Source: Rosellinia necatrix (taxonomy: Eukaryota > Ascomycota > Sordariomycetes > Xylariales > Xylariaceae). Taken from it: DNA of 64,000 bases. The DNA lies in contig JAGYVD010000005.1 of NCBI GenBank assembly GCA_021209875.1, positions 1 to 64,000 of the forward strand, read 5' to 3'. This document shows positions 47,801-61,086 of the stretch, in pieces. The notes under the pieces are model-generated. The model worked only from the letters and a program-made list of their open reading frames with translations, ran no database searches and had not been told where the DNA came from. Both the position numbers and the translations under genes were made by a program. The stretch's first letter is position 1, and every line of letters begins with the position of its first letter.

Positions 47801-48971
47801 AGCTTTAAATTAAACAATAATTTTAAAGTTCTTATTAAATTTTTATTAATTTTATATTATTTTTAAACAGGTTTAAAATATAAACCTACGATTTTTATTA
47901 TTGCTTAATTTAAACTTATTATTAAACTTATTTTAAACTATATTTTTTTTTTAACATAAAATATTTAATATTTATAGTTTTAATTTTTAATTTTATATAA
48001 ATCAAAAAATGCTAGCTTAATAAACTTAAGTTTTATTAGCAAAAATAACGTTTTTTCTGCATTATTTTAAAAATTAATAGTTTAAGTTAGATTATACTAA
48101 AGCTAAAAGTTTTTTTTGTTTTTATAAGCTTTAAAATTAAATTTTTAACTATTAAAACTATTTTAAATTTTTAAATATTAAAAATTCGGTTTTACGTTTT
48201 AATATATTAACAATTATTAAATAAATTAATAATAAAACAAATATATATAAGTCGTTTTATAATTAGCTTAACAAATATTATTAATTATTTTATAAATTTA
48301 TACTTATATATATATATTTTAAAACAAAATTAAATTTTAAAATTAAAAATAAAATAAAAATATAATCAGATAGTACTAAAAACCTGCATGCTTATTAAAA
48401 AACTTAACACAAGCTTTTAAAAAATAAAGCTAATTATAATTACGTTTAAAATATATAATTATTATTATTTAAATATAATACTAATTAAAGTTTAAAAAAC
48501 AACTAATTATAATACTATAATTATTAAATATTTAATATTAAAATAATTAAAGTTTAAAAACAACAGATTATTTTAATATATTAATAGCTAAATATAATAA
48601 TATATAAACAATTAATAATTTAAACTGTTTAAAATATAATATAAAGTTAAATTTAACTGCTGTTGTAGTATTTTTTTACTTTTTATATTAATAAAAATAA
48701 AATAATCGATAAGCTAACGCAGGATATATTAAATCAATTAATTAATTAAATTTACAAGTTAATAAATATTAATAGATTTTACTAGCAACAGTTAAGCTTA
48801 AAAGCTAATAATTTTATTTTTTTTATAAACAGCGCTGCTTAAAATATAAAAAAAAGCTGTGTTAAAAGTTAAATACACGCAAACGTTAAAAAACTAAACG
48901 TGTTTTATCTGCCGATACAAAAAAAAAACTAAAATATAAAATCGTGTAATTATAAAACTTACTGCATTATT

Positions 48972-49154
48972 TAATAAAATTTACTAAGGGTAATATAATT
49001 AAGTCTATAAAAATATAATATAGAATTTAAAAAAAAAAAACTTCTGGTCCCGCAAGGACTAGAAGCCTTAGGCTAGTACCTTATTTAATTTATACAATCC
49101 TTATCTAGCTAGCTTTGCTAGCTAGATAAGGAGCCCCCCTTCCTAACTGTGTCA
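48972..49154 (-). repeat. 5' LTR of alpha-2, least mutated end
   Basis: 183 bp. The minus strand starts TGACACAGTTAGGAAGG, the best preserved LTR start of the family and so the guide to the original TG terminus. Both hairpins are present: a GCTAGCTTTGCTAGC core at about 49105-49135 and a CTAGTCCTTGCGGGACC-like one at about 49045-49070 (minus strand). Confidence 0.93.
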
Positions 49155-52038
49155 TACTAGGTCTAAGAAACAGTTAACTTTTTGTTTTTTTTTATAATAT
49201 AAATGCAGTAGAATGCCTGTTTAATATTAATTTTTATAAATATTTTAGCTTGTGCTATATAAGCTAATATTTTTTTAATTAGCAGTAATAAGTATTAGTT
49301 TTTTATAATTAATATATAAATATAAAAACCTATGGCTTTTATATGTAAAAAATATAAAAGCTGCTTATAAAGCTAGTATAAGTTTTATAAATTTTTTATT
49401 AAATTATTATAAATATATTATTAATACGTTTTAACTTTTTAAATAATATTTTATATAAAAACTATATTTTAATAATCTTAGGTTTTAGTTTAATATTAAA
49501 TAATAGTTAATTTCTGGTTTATATAAAAATAAGTTGTTTAAAGCAGCTTTTAAAAAATATTTAAATACTTGTAGTAAGCTTTTAAAACAATTTATAATAA
49601 GTTTTTTTTTAGTTCTATTTTATTTTTATTTAATAGTTTATTTTAAGTTTTTTGTTTTTTATGTTTTATTATTTTATTAATTTTATATAGCATAGTTATA
49701 CCGTAGTATATTATATTATTTTATTATAGCGTTATATTAAAAGCTATAGCTTTAATAGTTGTAATTTTTAAAAGTTAGTTCTTATATTATTTAATAACGT
49801 TTTATTAAAGTTAATATAAGCTTTAAATATTTTTTTTAAGCGGAGTTTTTATTTTCGGTTTAATTTTTACTATTTTTAAAATTAAATTAATATTTTTCTT
49901 TTTATTTAATACTTTTTTTATTTTATATATTGCTTATATAGTTTTATTTTTTATTTAAAATAACTGTTGGTTTTAAAGCTTTAGAATAACTACTAAAGTA
50001 GGTTTAAAAAAGCTAAAGCTTTTCGGGTTTATATTATTTATAGTCGGCTTAATTTTTAGCTTAATAATTTTTTTGTTGTATTTAGTTTAAAATATTTTGT
50101 TTTTACAGCTTTTTTTTTTGCTGCTTTTAATTAAGTCGCTTATTTTTACGTTTTTTATTTTTGCGGTTTATTAGCTTTTTTTTTTAAGCGACGTTTTTTT
50201 AATATTTAAAATGTTTTAATAAGTTGCTTATTTTATTTATTAAAATTTTAAAAACTTAATACTCTGGTTTTTAATTATTTAAAAACAAAAATTGTTTATA
50301 TAAAAAATTTATTAACACGTTATAATAATTATAATATTTTTTTTAATAATTATATTATATTTTATATTAATTATAATTAAAAAAGCCTTTCATACTATTT
50401 TTTTTTTTATATTTTAAAATATGCTTTTAAAGCCAGGTCTATTTATTAAGTTAAATTGCTGTTATATCTAGCGATAATAACTAGTTTAAAGCTTGTTATA
50501 ATTTTAAGTTTTAAGTATTTTATTATTTAAGCAGTAAAAGTTATATTAATTAAAATATATACGTTTGCTTTTATATTAACTAAAGCTTTAATAAATAATA
50601 TAAATTTATTATTTCTTATAATATAATCTATAAAAATAAGTTTTTTTAAAATGCTTTTAAAAAATTAAACAGGATTTTTTATATTATATTATATTAAATA
50701 CTAATATTTTCTGCTTAAAAAAAGTTTATTTATTTTAAGCTGTTTTTTTTTTTTTATTTATTTTTTTTTTATATAATCTGTTTTTATAGTTTTTATAAAA
50801 ATAATATTAACATATATATTATTTAGTTAATTAAAGTTGCTTTTATAAAAATAATTATTATTGTAATATTTTTATTTATAACAAATAAAACATTTGCTTT
50901 TTAAAATAAAAGCTTTAAACTAATTTAATTTTAGCTTAATATAAATTTTTGTTTTATTTTTGCTAGTTTAATAGTAGCAACGCTTTTATTATTATTTTTT
51001 AATATATAAATGTTTTTAAGTCGGGGGCTATTTTAAGCAGCTTAAGTTAAAGTTTTTTCCAGTTTTTTATTTTTTTTTAAATTTTTTTTTTTTTGTAAAG
51101 CCTTGCTTTAAATAAAGTTTTTCTGCTGCTAATAATTATATAACTATATATATTTATAATAAGCAGTAAAATTTATTATTTTATTATATAGTTTGTTTAT
51201 ATAAAATTTATTTAAACGTTTAAATAATTTGTTATATATGTTCTGCTTAAAATTTTTAAATTAACCTGTGCTATGCTAGCTTATTAAATAAATTTAATAT
51301 AAAATAAAATAAATTTATTTTTGCAGCTATTTTAAGTTTTAATATTTAACTTTAGCTTTTTATACTTATTAAAATTATTATAAAATAAAAAAAAATAGGT
51401 TAAAACTTTTCGGCTAGTTTTTAATATTAGTTTACTATAATTATTAATAATAAATAATATAAAGTTTTTAAAGCTTTGCTTTTTATATAGCTAACAATAT
51501 AATCGATTTTTTTAATTTATATTAAAAATAGTTGCTGTTTTTAATAAGTTTGCTTTTAAAAATATAAACTAATGTTTAAATTTTATTTTTAGTTTATTAT
51601 TTATTAGTTTTTGCTTATAAAAACCAATAGTTTTATAGCTTTAAAATTAATTTTAATTTTTTTAATATATTATAAATTAAAAATGCTTAAGTTTTACTTT
51701 AATATAGTTTTTAGCGACTATTAAATATTTTATTTAGCTGGGCAGATATTATAATAATTTAATTTTTAAAATTTTAATCTTTTTGTTTGCTTTAATTAAA
51801 ACGTAATTTAAATTAGTTTTAATTTTTTATTTTATAAGCTAAACTAGTTTATTTAATATAATATTTATATAAAGTTGTTATTTGTTTTATTTATTAAATT
51901 AATAATATTTTTTAAAATGTTTTAAACAGCGCTAATAAATAATAAGCAGTATTTAAATTTATAATATATTTTTTTAAAATAGTTTTAAACTAATTTTATA
52001 AACTATTAAAAGTTTATAACGCTATTTTATAATAAAAA
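49155..52038 (-). pseudogene. Gamma-1 5' half of pol and Gag region
   Basis: Between alpha-2 and alpha-3. The lowest part (about 49160-49230, minus strand) reads IYIIKKNKKLTVS, the RT segment that continues on the other side of alpha-2 at 40951 as YKAY-stop-FKILLF. Farther up it is decayed Gag and protease sequence, Lys-rich in the minus frames, without identifiable motifs. Confidence 0.7.
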
Positions 52039-52224
52039 TAGTATAGTTTACTTAGGGTAGTGTGGTATTAAGTCTGTAAAAGTGTGATGTAGAATTAAAA
52101 AAAAAAGGGCTTTTGGTCCTGCAGGGACTAGAAGCTTTAGGCTAGTATTTTATTTAATTTATATAATTTTTATTTAGTTAGCTGCGCTAGCTAGATAAAA
52201 AGCTTTTTTTTTTTAACTGTGTTA
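52039..52224 (-). repeat. 3' LTR of alpha-3
   Basis: 186 bp. The minus strand starts TAACACAGTTAAAAAA and ends GTAAACTATACTA. It shares TAGGGTAGTGTGG with the other copies. Confidence 0.92.
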
Positions 52225-52343
52225 AGTGCTAAGGCTATAATAAAACGTTATTGTTTTTAATAACTATAATTTTTTTTTTACTGTTTATAAAGTTAGCTAC
52301 GGCTTTTTTTTAATTTTTTTAGCCAAGGTTTATTTTTTTTTCG

Positions 52344-55300
52344 ATTTTAGTATTTTTTAATTAGTTTTTTAGCATTATATAGTTGCTACTTCAATTTTTA
52401 CTAGTTGTTTTTATAGCTGTATTTTTTTTATTTAATAAAATAATTAAATCTGTTTTTAGTACGGTTTATTTAATGTTTAAAAATTATTTTAATTTTAAAT
52501 AAATTACTTTTTTTTTTTAAGTTCTGTTTTTTAAACATTAGGCCTAATGTTAATATTTTTTAATAAAAAGGATTTTTGCTTATGTTTTTAAATAATAAAT
52601 ATACAACTGAAATAATAAAGTAAATATTAAAAGTTTTTAACAATTTTAACTTGTAAGCTAATTTATTAATTTTTTTCTAATTTTTAAAGTTTTACGCGTT
52701 ATTAAAAATATTTTTTAAACAGCTTTTTAAAAAAATAATATTTTATATAAAGCTTTAAATATATTTTATTTTTATATTAAACTTTATTAATTTATATTTA
52801 TTGTTATAGTATTATTTTATATGTGCTGCTATAAAATCTATAGCTAACTTTGCATTTTTATAAAAATGTTTTTATATAAATTAAATATTTTTAATAGTTA
52901 TATTTATTTTTATATTAGCAAGGACTTTATTTAGTTTAAATAACTAGAATTTAAAAAGCTGTTTATAAGCTAATAATTTAATAAGTTTTAAGTATGTTTT
53001 GTTTAAGTTTTATTATAAAAATAACAACATATTTATTTACTCGCGGTTTAAATATATATATATATAGTATTAAATAGCAATTTCTACTGTTTAATTTTTT
53101 TGTTTAAACAATTTATTATTTTGCAAATAATAAAAAATTATTATTAAAAGTTTTGTTTTTATAGCTTTTTAAAGCTTCGTTTAAAATTTAAAAATAAATT
53201 TATGATTTTAATTAAAAATAATACCGTTTAGTACGTTTTAATTAAATAATAAAAATTGCTTAGCTAATACTTTTGCTTAATTTTTAGCAGAATATTTTTG
53301 TTGCTAAATATAAATAATAAACGTTTTAATATAGCATATATTATTATTATTAATATATTATAATAATTAAATTTTTTAATTATTATAGTATAGCTAAAAA
53401 TAATATTTTAAATAAGCTTATAATAAAATTTATTACGATTATTTTTATTAGCTTAATATTTTTAATTAAATAGGTTAATAATTATTATGCGGTTTTTTTG
53501 CTAGTATTATATAATTTATATTTGTTATAATAATCTAAATATATTTTTATTTTGCAAGTTTTCGACTTAATTATATAAAGCTTTAATTTTTTTATTATAT
53601 ACTGTTTGCCGAAGTAGTGCTTGTTATTATATATTATTGCTAAAAATTTAACTATTTGTTTTTTAAGTATATATAATTTATGTTTATTTTTTTAGTTAAC
53701 GTTATATAATAAATTATTTATAATTATAAAAAGATATTTAAGCTTGAAAAAATTCGCAACGTTTTTATTGTTTTTATAGATCGCTTTTAAAACTTTTTAA
53801 TATTTAAGATTTTTAGCATAGTCTGTTATAATTTTAGCTTTTATTATTTTTTTATTATTAGTTTTAAATATATTATTTATATGTTATTTAATACTAGTTT
53901 TTATTTATTTAGACTATTTTTTTTAATATTTATTAAGTTAATAATATTTTTAATTGATTAAATATATTTAAAATAAAGTTTAGCCAGCTTAATATATAAT
54001 ATATTTATAATTTATATTATAATAAATATATAAACGTATTAATTAAACGTTTATTTATATAGTCCATAGATCTATTATTAAGCTTAATTTAGTTTAATAT
54101 GTTTTTTATTGCTAAATAATCGGTAAAAAAAACTATTAAATTAATTAAAGCTTTAATTATAGTTTGCAAACGTTAATATGTTTAAACTACACAAGCTATT
54201 TTTAGTTTAAAAAGTTTATATTTTATTTTTAGTTATAATATATAGCAACTTAAAAATATTACTAGTAATATTTATATATTTAAAATTATTAATTTTAATT
54301 TTTATATATATTTATTTTTAATATAAAATAATATTATTTTAAAGCTTTTTTAGCAAGCTATTTATTTATATATATAATATTTTTGCAGGATTATAATAAT
54401 AAAATATAATATATAAATAAATCAAGTTTTAAAAGCTTTAAATAATTTTATTTTAGCTATAGTTAGTTTAAAATATATAAACTAATAATATATTTAACGT
54501 TTATTATAGTTATTAATTTTATATTGTTTTATTTTACGTTTTTATTAAATAATTTTATTTTATATTTTTATAAAAGTTTTATAATTTTAATATAATATAG
54601 CAATAATATATAAAAATTTTTATATTTTTAAATATTATTTGAAAGCTTTAATTAATTTAAAAATTAAAATTTTTAAATGCTGCCAGCTGTTCTTTTGTTA
54701 TTAATATATTTAAAACGTTTATTTAAAAGCTTAAAAGTTTTATAAAAAATATATAATAAAGGTTTTTTAAAATAAAAAATTTTTTTATTAAACAGTATAA
54801 AAATATTATATAAATAAGCTAAATAATCTGTTTTAATATTTAAAAAATAATAATATTATTAATAAAAGCTTTATAATAATACTTGTAAAAATAAAGCAAT
54901 TTATTTATAAAACGTTAAATATATGCAGATATGTTATAAAATCTTATTAAAACTATTATTAATTGTTTTAGTTTTTAAAACTTATTATTATAAATTAGTT
55001 TTAATAATTAAAATAAACTATAAATTAGTAAAAAAATGTAGTCGTGTTTATTATAGTTAGATATTTTTTTTTTTTAATTAACGTAATAATTATAAATTGT
55101 AATAATAACAGGTAGTTGTTTAAAACAGCGATTTTATTTAAAACTTTTAAATTAACTATTAAACGTAAATATAATTTTTTTATATATAAGCTATATAATA
55201 AAATTAAATATATAAATAAAAAAATTATTAATTTATTTTATTTTATTTTGTTTATAAAGTTTATTAAATATTATATTAATTATTTTTAATCGTATATATT

Positions 55301-56004
55301 AAAAAATATAATTAAAAGTTTAGCTTTATTTATTGCTAATTATTTATTAAAAAGATTTTTATTTGTTTTTTTTAGTATATTAATAATACTTTAGTTTTTT
55401 AAATATTAAGTATTTTTTTAACAACTTAAAATTTCTAGTGTTATAATATCTTTTTTATATAAATAAACTGTTTATTTAAGGCTTTAATTTTGTTTTTTTA
55501 CTAAGCTTTTTTATATTTAGTATTAATAAAATTTTTTAAATTTTAAGCTTTAAGGCTTTGTTCAGCTATTTGTTAGTTTTTATTACAGGCGTATTAATTG
55601 CGTTAATTTTATTTGTCGCGTTTGCTATATCGAAAATTTTATTAGAAAAAAAGCTTTTTAAAAAAATTTTATGTTGTTCTAACGTATTAATTATTTTAAC
55701 GATCGCGCTAGTTTTTATTATAGTTAAGTTTAAATGCTAAGTTATATTATAATTTTAATATATATTAATAATAATAGCTGCAATAATAAAAGTTATTAAT
55801 ATAAAGTCTGCTAATAAATATATGTTTAATAATTTAAATTTATTAAAAATATATATTTTATTTTTAAATATAAAAATACTAAAATTAATAGCTGATATAA
55901 TATTATAAAGCGTGTTAAATAATAAGCCGGTATTAAATAGTAGTAAATTAGTTATATTTATAACTTTAGCTGCTGCTAAGCCTGCAGCTATTATTATAGT
56001 TTTT
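52344..56004 (-). pseudogene. RIP-destroyed pol of alpha-3
   Basis: Counterpart of the pol regions of alpha-1 and alpha-2, with the RT active-site sequence near 54845-54880 (again AAT AAT on the minus strand), integrase at about 53120-53630 and the chromodomain remnant near 52400-52510. A 60-codon plus-strand frame at 55558-55740 is antisense and hydrophobic from T-rich codons; I do not call it a gene. Confidence 0.8.
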
Positions 56005-59000
56005 AAAAAAAATTTTTATATATTTTTAATGTTTTTTTTTTAATATAATTGTTTTTAAATTATATTTATTTAAATATTTTTAAAAATAGTTTTAGTTTTA
56101 AAAATAAATTAGCTATTATTATGCTTGTAAAATTATAAATTTAATTAAAACTGCTATATTATTTTTTATAATAGCTTAAATATAAAATTTTTGTTTTTAA
56201 TAATAGTTTATATTTAACTAGTGCTAATATTAATATTTTAAGCGCTAAAATAACTTTTTATACTAAAATTATTTTACGAACGTATAAGTTTACTTTAAAA
56301 AATATTTAAAAAAATATTTTAAAATTTTTAATATTTATAAAAATAACCGCGTTTAAACTATAATTAATTAATACTTTGCAAATATTTAAAAGTTACTTTT
56401 TAATAACATTTTAATATTGTTTTTTTTATAACTTAAGCTGTATTAATAAATTTTAATAATTATAAAATTTATAATTATTATTGCTTAATATATAAAATTT
56501 TAGTATAGCTTTTATTTATATTTAATTTAATTATTTTTAACTTTTTAAATCTAGCTTGTTTATTTTTAAAATATATTTAAATTTGCTTAATAATTGCTTT
56601 ATTATTATTAAATAAATGCAGCTTATATTTAAACTTATAGTAATATTTTTATTATTAATAGATTTTAAATAATAACTTTAAAATATAAAAATTACTATTT
56701 TTATTTTTGTTTTTAAAGTTATATATTTTATCGGGTGCTTTTTAAACAAATAGTATAATTGTTTTATTATTTAGTTTAGAACTTATAATTTTATTTATCG
56801 CGGTATTTTTAACTAGTTTTTTTAAAAAAATAATAATTTTTGCATGATTTTTTAATATAGTATTAAAACAATTATATTTATATAAATATTAAAATAATAT
56901 ATTACGTGATTTAAACAATATATTATATTGTTTATAAATATGTTTAGTTAAAAATAATATGTTTTAAATATATTTAGCTGAACGTTTAGTATAACATATA
57001 ACGTGTTAACTTTAATTATATGCTAAATTAAACATTTAATCGTAATATTTATATAATTAGTTATAATTAATTATAATAAACGTTTTATTATTGTTTAATT
57101 TAAAGTTAAATAAAATATAAAATAATGTTATATTTAATATAAACAAGTTTAATTTAGCTGCATTAACACGCTTTTTTTAGTAGCGATCGTATTTATTTTT
57201 GCATTTATTCTGGCCGTTTTTTTTTTATTACTTTTTTTTTTTTATTTAAACTTACAGCTTTTTTTTTTAATTTTACTATATTACTTTTTTTTATTTTTGT
57301 TTTAATCTGCGTTTTTTTAACGCTTATTCTTTTAATTATTAGACTTTTTATTGTAGTTTTAATTGTTTTTTTTAACTTATAAATACTTGTTTTTTGTCGC
57401 TATTATTAATAAAAGCTTTATTTTAGCAATTTAAATTATATATCTAGCTAAAATATTTTTATATTAAACGTTAATAAATATTGCTTAATTTTAAAGTTTA
57501 TATTAGTTTATATTATAATTATAATATTATATTAATTTCTATTATTAGCGTTTAAAGTTTTTATAGCTTAAATATATTTTAATTTTTTTATATAAACGTA
57601 ATAAAAGCAGTATTTTGTTATATAATATTTTTAACGATAATTTAGTTTAAATAAAACGTTTTGTTATTATAGCAGGTTATATATTAAATTAAGTAGTTAT
57701 TTTATTTAAAATAACGTTTAATTTTTATGCTTTAAACTTAAGTTATTAATTAGTAGTTAACTTATTATTTTATTATAAAACTGCTAGTTTTTTTAATAAT
57801 ATTTAAAACATAATTAAAATCTGTTAAATATTTTGTTTTATTATTTTTAAATTTTTAAAAAACAAATTAATTTTTTTTACAAAATAAAATACAGCAGTAA
57901 AAATAAGCTTATTTTTATTAGCTATTATTTTTATATCGTTTTTATTTTTTTTATTTAAATTAAACTAGCTAATATTAGCTTGCTTTATATAATTATTATA
58001 TGATAAAAAAAACAAAGCTGTTAAACATTTAATTTTTTTTTTTTTAATTTTTTTGTTTATATTTATAATTATTTTTGCTATTTTAACCTTTTTAGTTAAA
58101 AAGTTTTTATAGAAGTTTTTTTTTTTTACCGCTTTTTTTATCGTTTATATCTAAGCTATTTAAATCGCTAGAATTATTGTTTTATAAAAGTAGTTTTAAT
58201 AAGTTTTTATTACCTGCTAAATATCGCAGTTTTAAAGATATTATAGCAAAAAATGTTGCAAATATATGTTTAAACTAATATAAAATAAAAAAACTTTATA
58301 CGTTGCTGTACTGCTTTAATAAACAAAGCTTTTATTAACGGATATACAGCTTATATTTTAAAATAAACTATTAAAATAATAAGTATTAACGCCGCTACTA
58401 GAACTTATGCTAGTTTTATTAAAAATACTAGAATAAACAATTTAAATAACGGTTTTAGTGCTAATATAGCTGCAGTCGGGTATTAATAACTAAAATATTA
58501 AAGTTAAACAGGCGGTGCTGCTGCATATTTAGTTACGTTTAATACAGCTTTAAATAACTAATTAGCAGCACGATAAAATATTTTAAAAATAAAAGTTCTT
58601 ATATCGGCCGGCATTTTAACGTTATTTAATTATTATATTAATTAATTAACTGTTTTTATTGTTTTAATATTTTTAACATGTTTTTTTGTTTTATTTATAT
58701 TATTTTTTAATTTGTTATACCGATTTTATAAAAAGTTTATAGCTGGAGTAAATAACTTAAAAGTTTATTTATTCGGTTTAAATTTTAATTTTTAATTTTA
58801 TAGCTTAAATTGCTATTATTATAGCAATTTATTTATATTTTAAACGATATAGTTTTTAAAACTATTTATTTTTTTAAAAAATTAAAAACTATTATAATTA
58901 TTAAACGTTATTTTTTTAGCTTTAAACTAGGTAATAATTTTAAAGTTTTTATTAAATCTTTTATTAATTTTATATTGTTTTTTAAACAAATTTAAAATAT

Positions 59001-60104
59001 AAACCTAGGATTTTTTATTATTGTTTAATTTAAACTTGTTATTAAACTTATTTTAAACTATATTTTTTTTTTTTAACACGAAGTGTTTAATACTTATAGT
59101 TTTAGTTTTTAATTTTTGCATAAAGCAAAAAAATGCTGGTTTAATAAACTTAAGTTTTGCCGGCAAAAATTAGCGTTTTTTTTATATTATTTTAAAAATT
59201 AATAGTTTAAATTGGATTATTTTAAAGCTAGGAATTTTTCTGGCTTTTATAAGCTTTAAAGTTAAATTTTTAATTATTAAAACTATTTTAAATTTTTTAA
59301 GTGGTAAAAATTCTAGGTCGGTTTTACGTTCTAATATATTAATAATTATTAAGTTTATGCAAATTAATAATTAAAATCTATATTAATATTAATAGCAGGG
59401 CAAATATATATAAGTTATATAATTTTTGCAATTAAGCTGGCAAATATTATTAGCTGTTTTATAAATTTATATTTACGTACACGTTTTAAAACAAAATTAA
59501 ATTTTAAAATTAAAAATAAAATAAAAAATATAATTAAGTAGTATTAAAAACTTATATGTCCGTTAAAAAACCTAACGCAGGTTTTTTAAAAAAATAAAGC
59601 TGGTATTAATTATAAGTTATAATTTTTATTATTTAAATATAATATTAATTAAAGTTTAAAAAAACAGCTAATCGTAATACTATAGTTATTAAATATTTAG
59701 TATTAAAATAATTAAAGTGTAAAAAAACAACAGATTATTTTAATATATTAATAATTAAATATAATAATATATAAACAGCTAGCAAAGCTGTTTAAAATAT
59801 AATATAAAGTTAAATTTAGCTGCCGGTAAATTAGTCGACTAGCTGGCTAACGCAGGATATATTAAATCGTTAGTTATTAAATTTATAAGTTAAATAAATA
59901 TTAATAGATTTTGCTAGCAACAGTTAAGCTTAAAAGCTAATAATTTTACTTTTTTTTATAAACAGCGCTGCTTAAAATACAAAAAAAAGCTATATTAAAA
60001 ATTAAATATACGTGGACGTTAAAAAATTAAGCATGCTTTATCTGCCGACATAAAAAAAAAACTAAAGTATAAAGTTATATAATTATAAAACTTACCGTAT
60101 TATT

Positions 60105-60290
60105 TAATATAGTTTATTTAAAATAGTATAATATTAAGTCTATAAAAATATAATATAAAATTAAAAAAAAAAAAGCTTCTGGTCCCGCAGGGACTAGAAG
60201 CTTTAGGCTAGTACTTTATTTAATCTATATAATCTTTATCTAGCTAGCTGCGCTAGCTAGATAAGGAGCCCCCTCTTCCTGACTGTGTTA
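60105..60290 (-). repeat. 5' LTR of alpha-3
   Basis: 186 bp. Both hairpins are intact: GCTAGCTAGCTGCGCTAGC core at about 60238-60262, and CTTCTGGTCCCGCAGGGACC near 60176-60196, with one G-T type mismatch in each outer arm. Confidence 0.92.
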
Positions 60291-60295
60291 AAAAA

Positions 60296-60808
60296 TATAT
60301 GCTTTTTTTTAAGCGTTATTGCTGCAAATATTATTTTAAATTATTTATTAATAATAAAATAAGCTGCATTAATTTTTATTTATTTTATAAAGTTTTTATA
60401 AAGTTTTAAAAAAAACTAGCTATATATAAGCTTTAGCTATTATTTTAAGCGGCGCGATTTTAATATAAAAATATTAATAAATTTGTTTTTTTTTGTTTTT
60501 GTTTCTGTTATAACTATTATTTTTATATTTAAAACGTTTTATTATATTAATATTATCTGTTTATAATACTAATTTTATAAACTTTAAAAACTGGCAATAA
60601 AGTTTACAGTAATTATATTAATTAACGTTTTAAAATATTAGTTTATTTAAATCGTTTTTTTTAAAGCGTATTTATTGTTTAGCTTCTGCTAAAAAAGTCG
60701 GGTCGTTTTTTTTTATTATAATATTTTAACGTGTTAATTAATTAATCAGTATTAATTAATTAAAAAAATTTTATGTTTTTTTAAACAGTAAAAAATAAAC
60801 TTTAGTTT
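60296..60808 (-). other. Gamma-1 leader region between its 5' LTR and alpha-3
   Basis: 513 bp of RIP-degraded sequence immediately inside the 5' LTR. It should hold the primer-binding site at its upper end (minus strand AAACTAAAGTTTATTT), but I could not match it to a tRNA end. Confidence 0.6.
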
Positions 60809-61081
60809 TATAATAGCTGTAATAACAGCAGTTAAAAAGATTTAACTATACTTATATATTAAAAAAAAAAACTAAGGTTAAAAAAAAAAAAAAACTATAT
60901 ATAGGGCCGACGGCCAGAATTCCTACTTGTATATACTACCGGCTATTCACTACATGACTAGCTTACTACATTTACTACTCCATGCCTGTACCTGCCCTAG
61001 CTAGGGGGCCAATCAGGGATCGGCTGGCCGGACAGCCAGTCATCCAATCAGAGATCGCCATCATGGCCTTGGGCCATAACA
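60809..61081 (-). repeat. 5' LTR of gamma-1
   Basis: 273 bp. The minus strand starts TGTTATGGCCCAAGGCCATG and ends AGCTATTATA (CA changed to TA). The outer two-thirds (about 60900-61081) retain normal G and C, while the inner part is RIP-changed. Confidence 0.9.
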
Positions 61082-61086
61082 ATAAC

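Larger units (their letters stand above)
40957..49154 (-). mobile_element. Ty3/Gypsy chromovirus alpha-2, complete but inactive
   Basis: 8,198 bp, with 183-bp LTRs at 40957-41139 and 48972-49154 and TACTA on both sides (40952-40956 and 49155-49159). Its internal sequence runs parallel to alpha-1 on the opposite strand, for example the RT active-site region at about 43740-43785. It lies inside the reverse transcriptase of gamma-1: the host frame is readable on both sides of the insertion. Confidence 0.93.
52039..60290 (-). mobile_element. Ty3/Gypsy chromovirus alpha-3, complete but inactive
   Basis: 8,252 bp, with 186-bp LTRs at 52039-52224 and 60105-60290 and AAAAA on both sides (52034-52038 and 60291-60295). 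It can be followed next to alpha-2 for most of its length; for example, sequences near 44160 and 55260 and near 45900 and 57000 match. It lies near the 5' end of gamma-1, about 510 bp inside its LTR. Confidence 0.92.
31481..61081 (-). mobile_element. Ty3/Gypsy element gamma-1, split by three nested insertions
   Basis: Two 273-bp LTRs in the same orientation (3' LTR 31481-31753, 5' LTR 60809-61081) have matching ATAAC outside them (31476-31480 and 61082-61086). Taking out three inserted elements with one copy each of their target duplications leaves about 6.47 kb, a normal Gypsy length. The remaining pieces are 60296-60808, 49155-52038, 39660-40956 and 31754-32990. Read on the minus strand in that order they give an untranslated leader and decayed Gag, then reverse transcriptase, then integrase. 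A polypurine tract (GCAAAAAAAGGAT on the minus strand, 31754-31766) precedes the 3' LTR. Confidence 0.88.
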
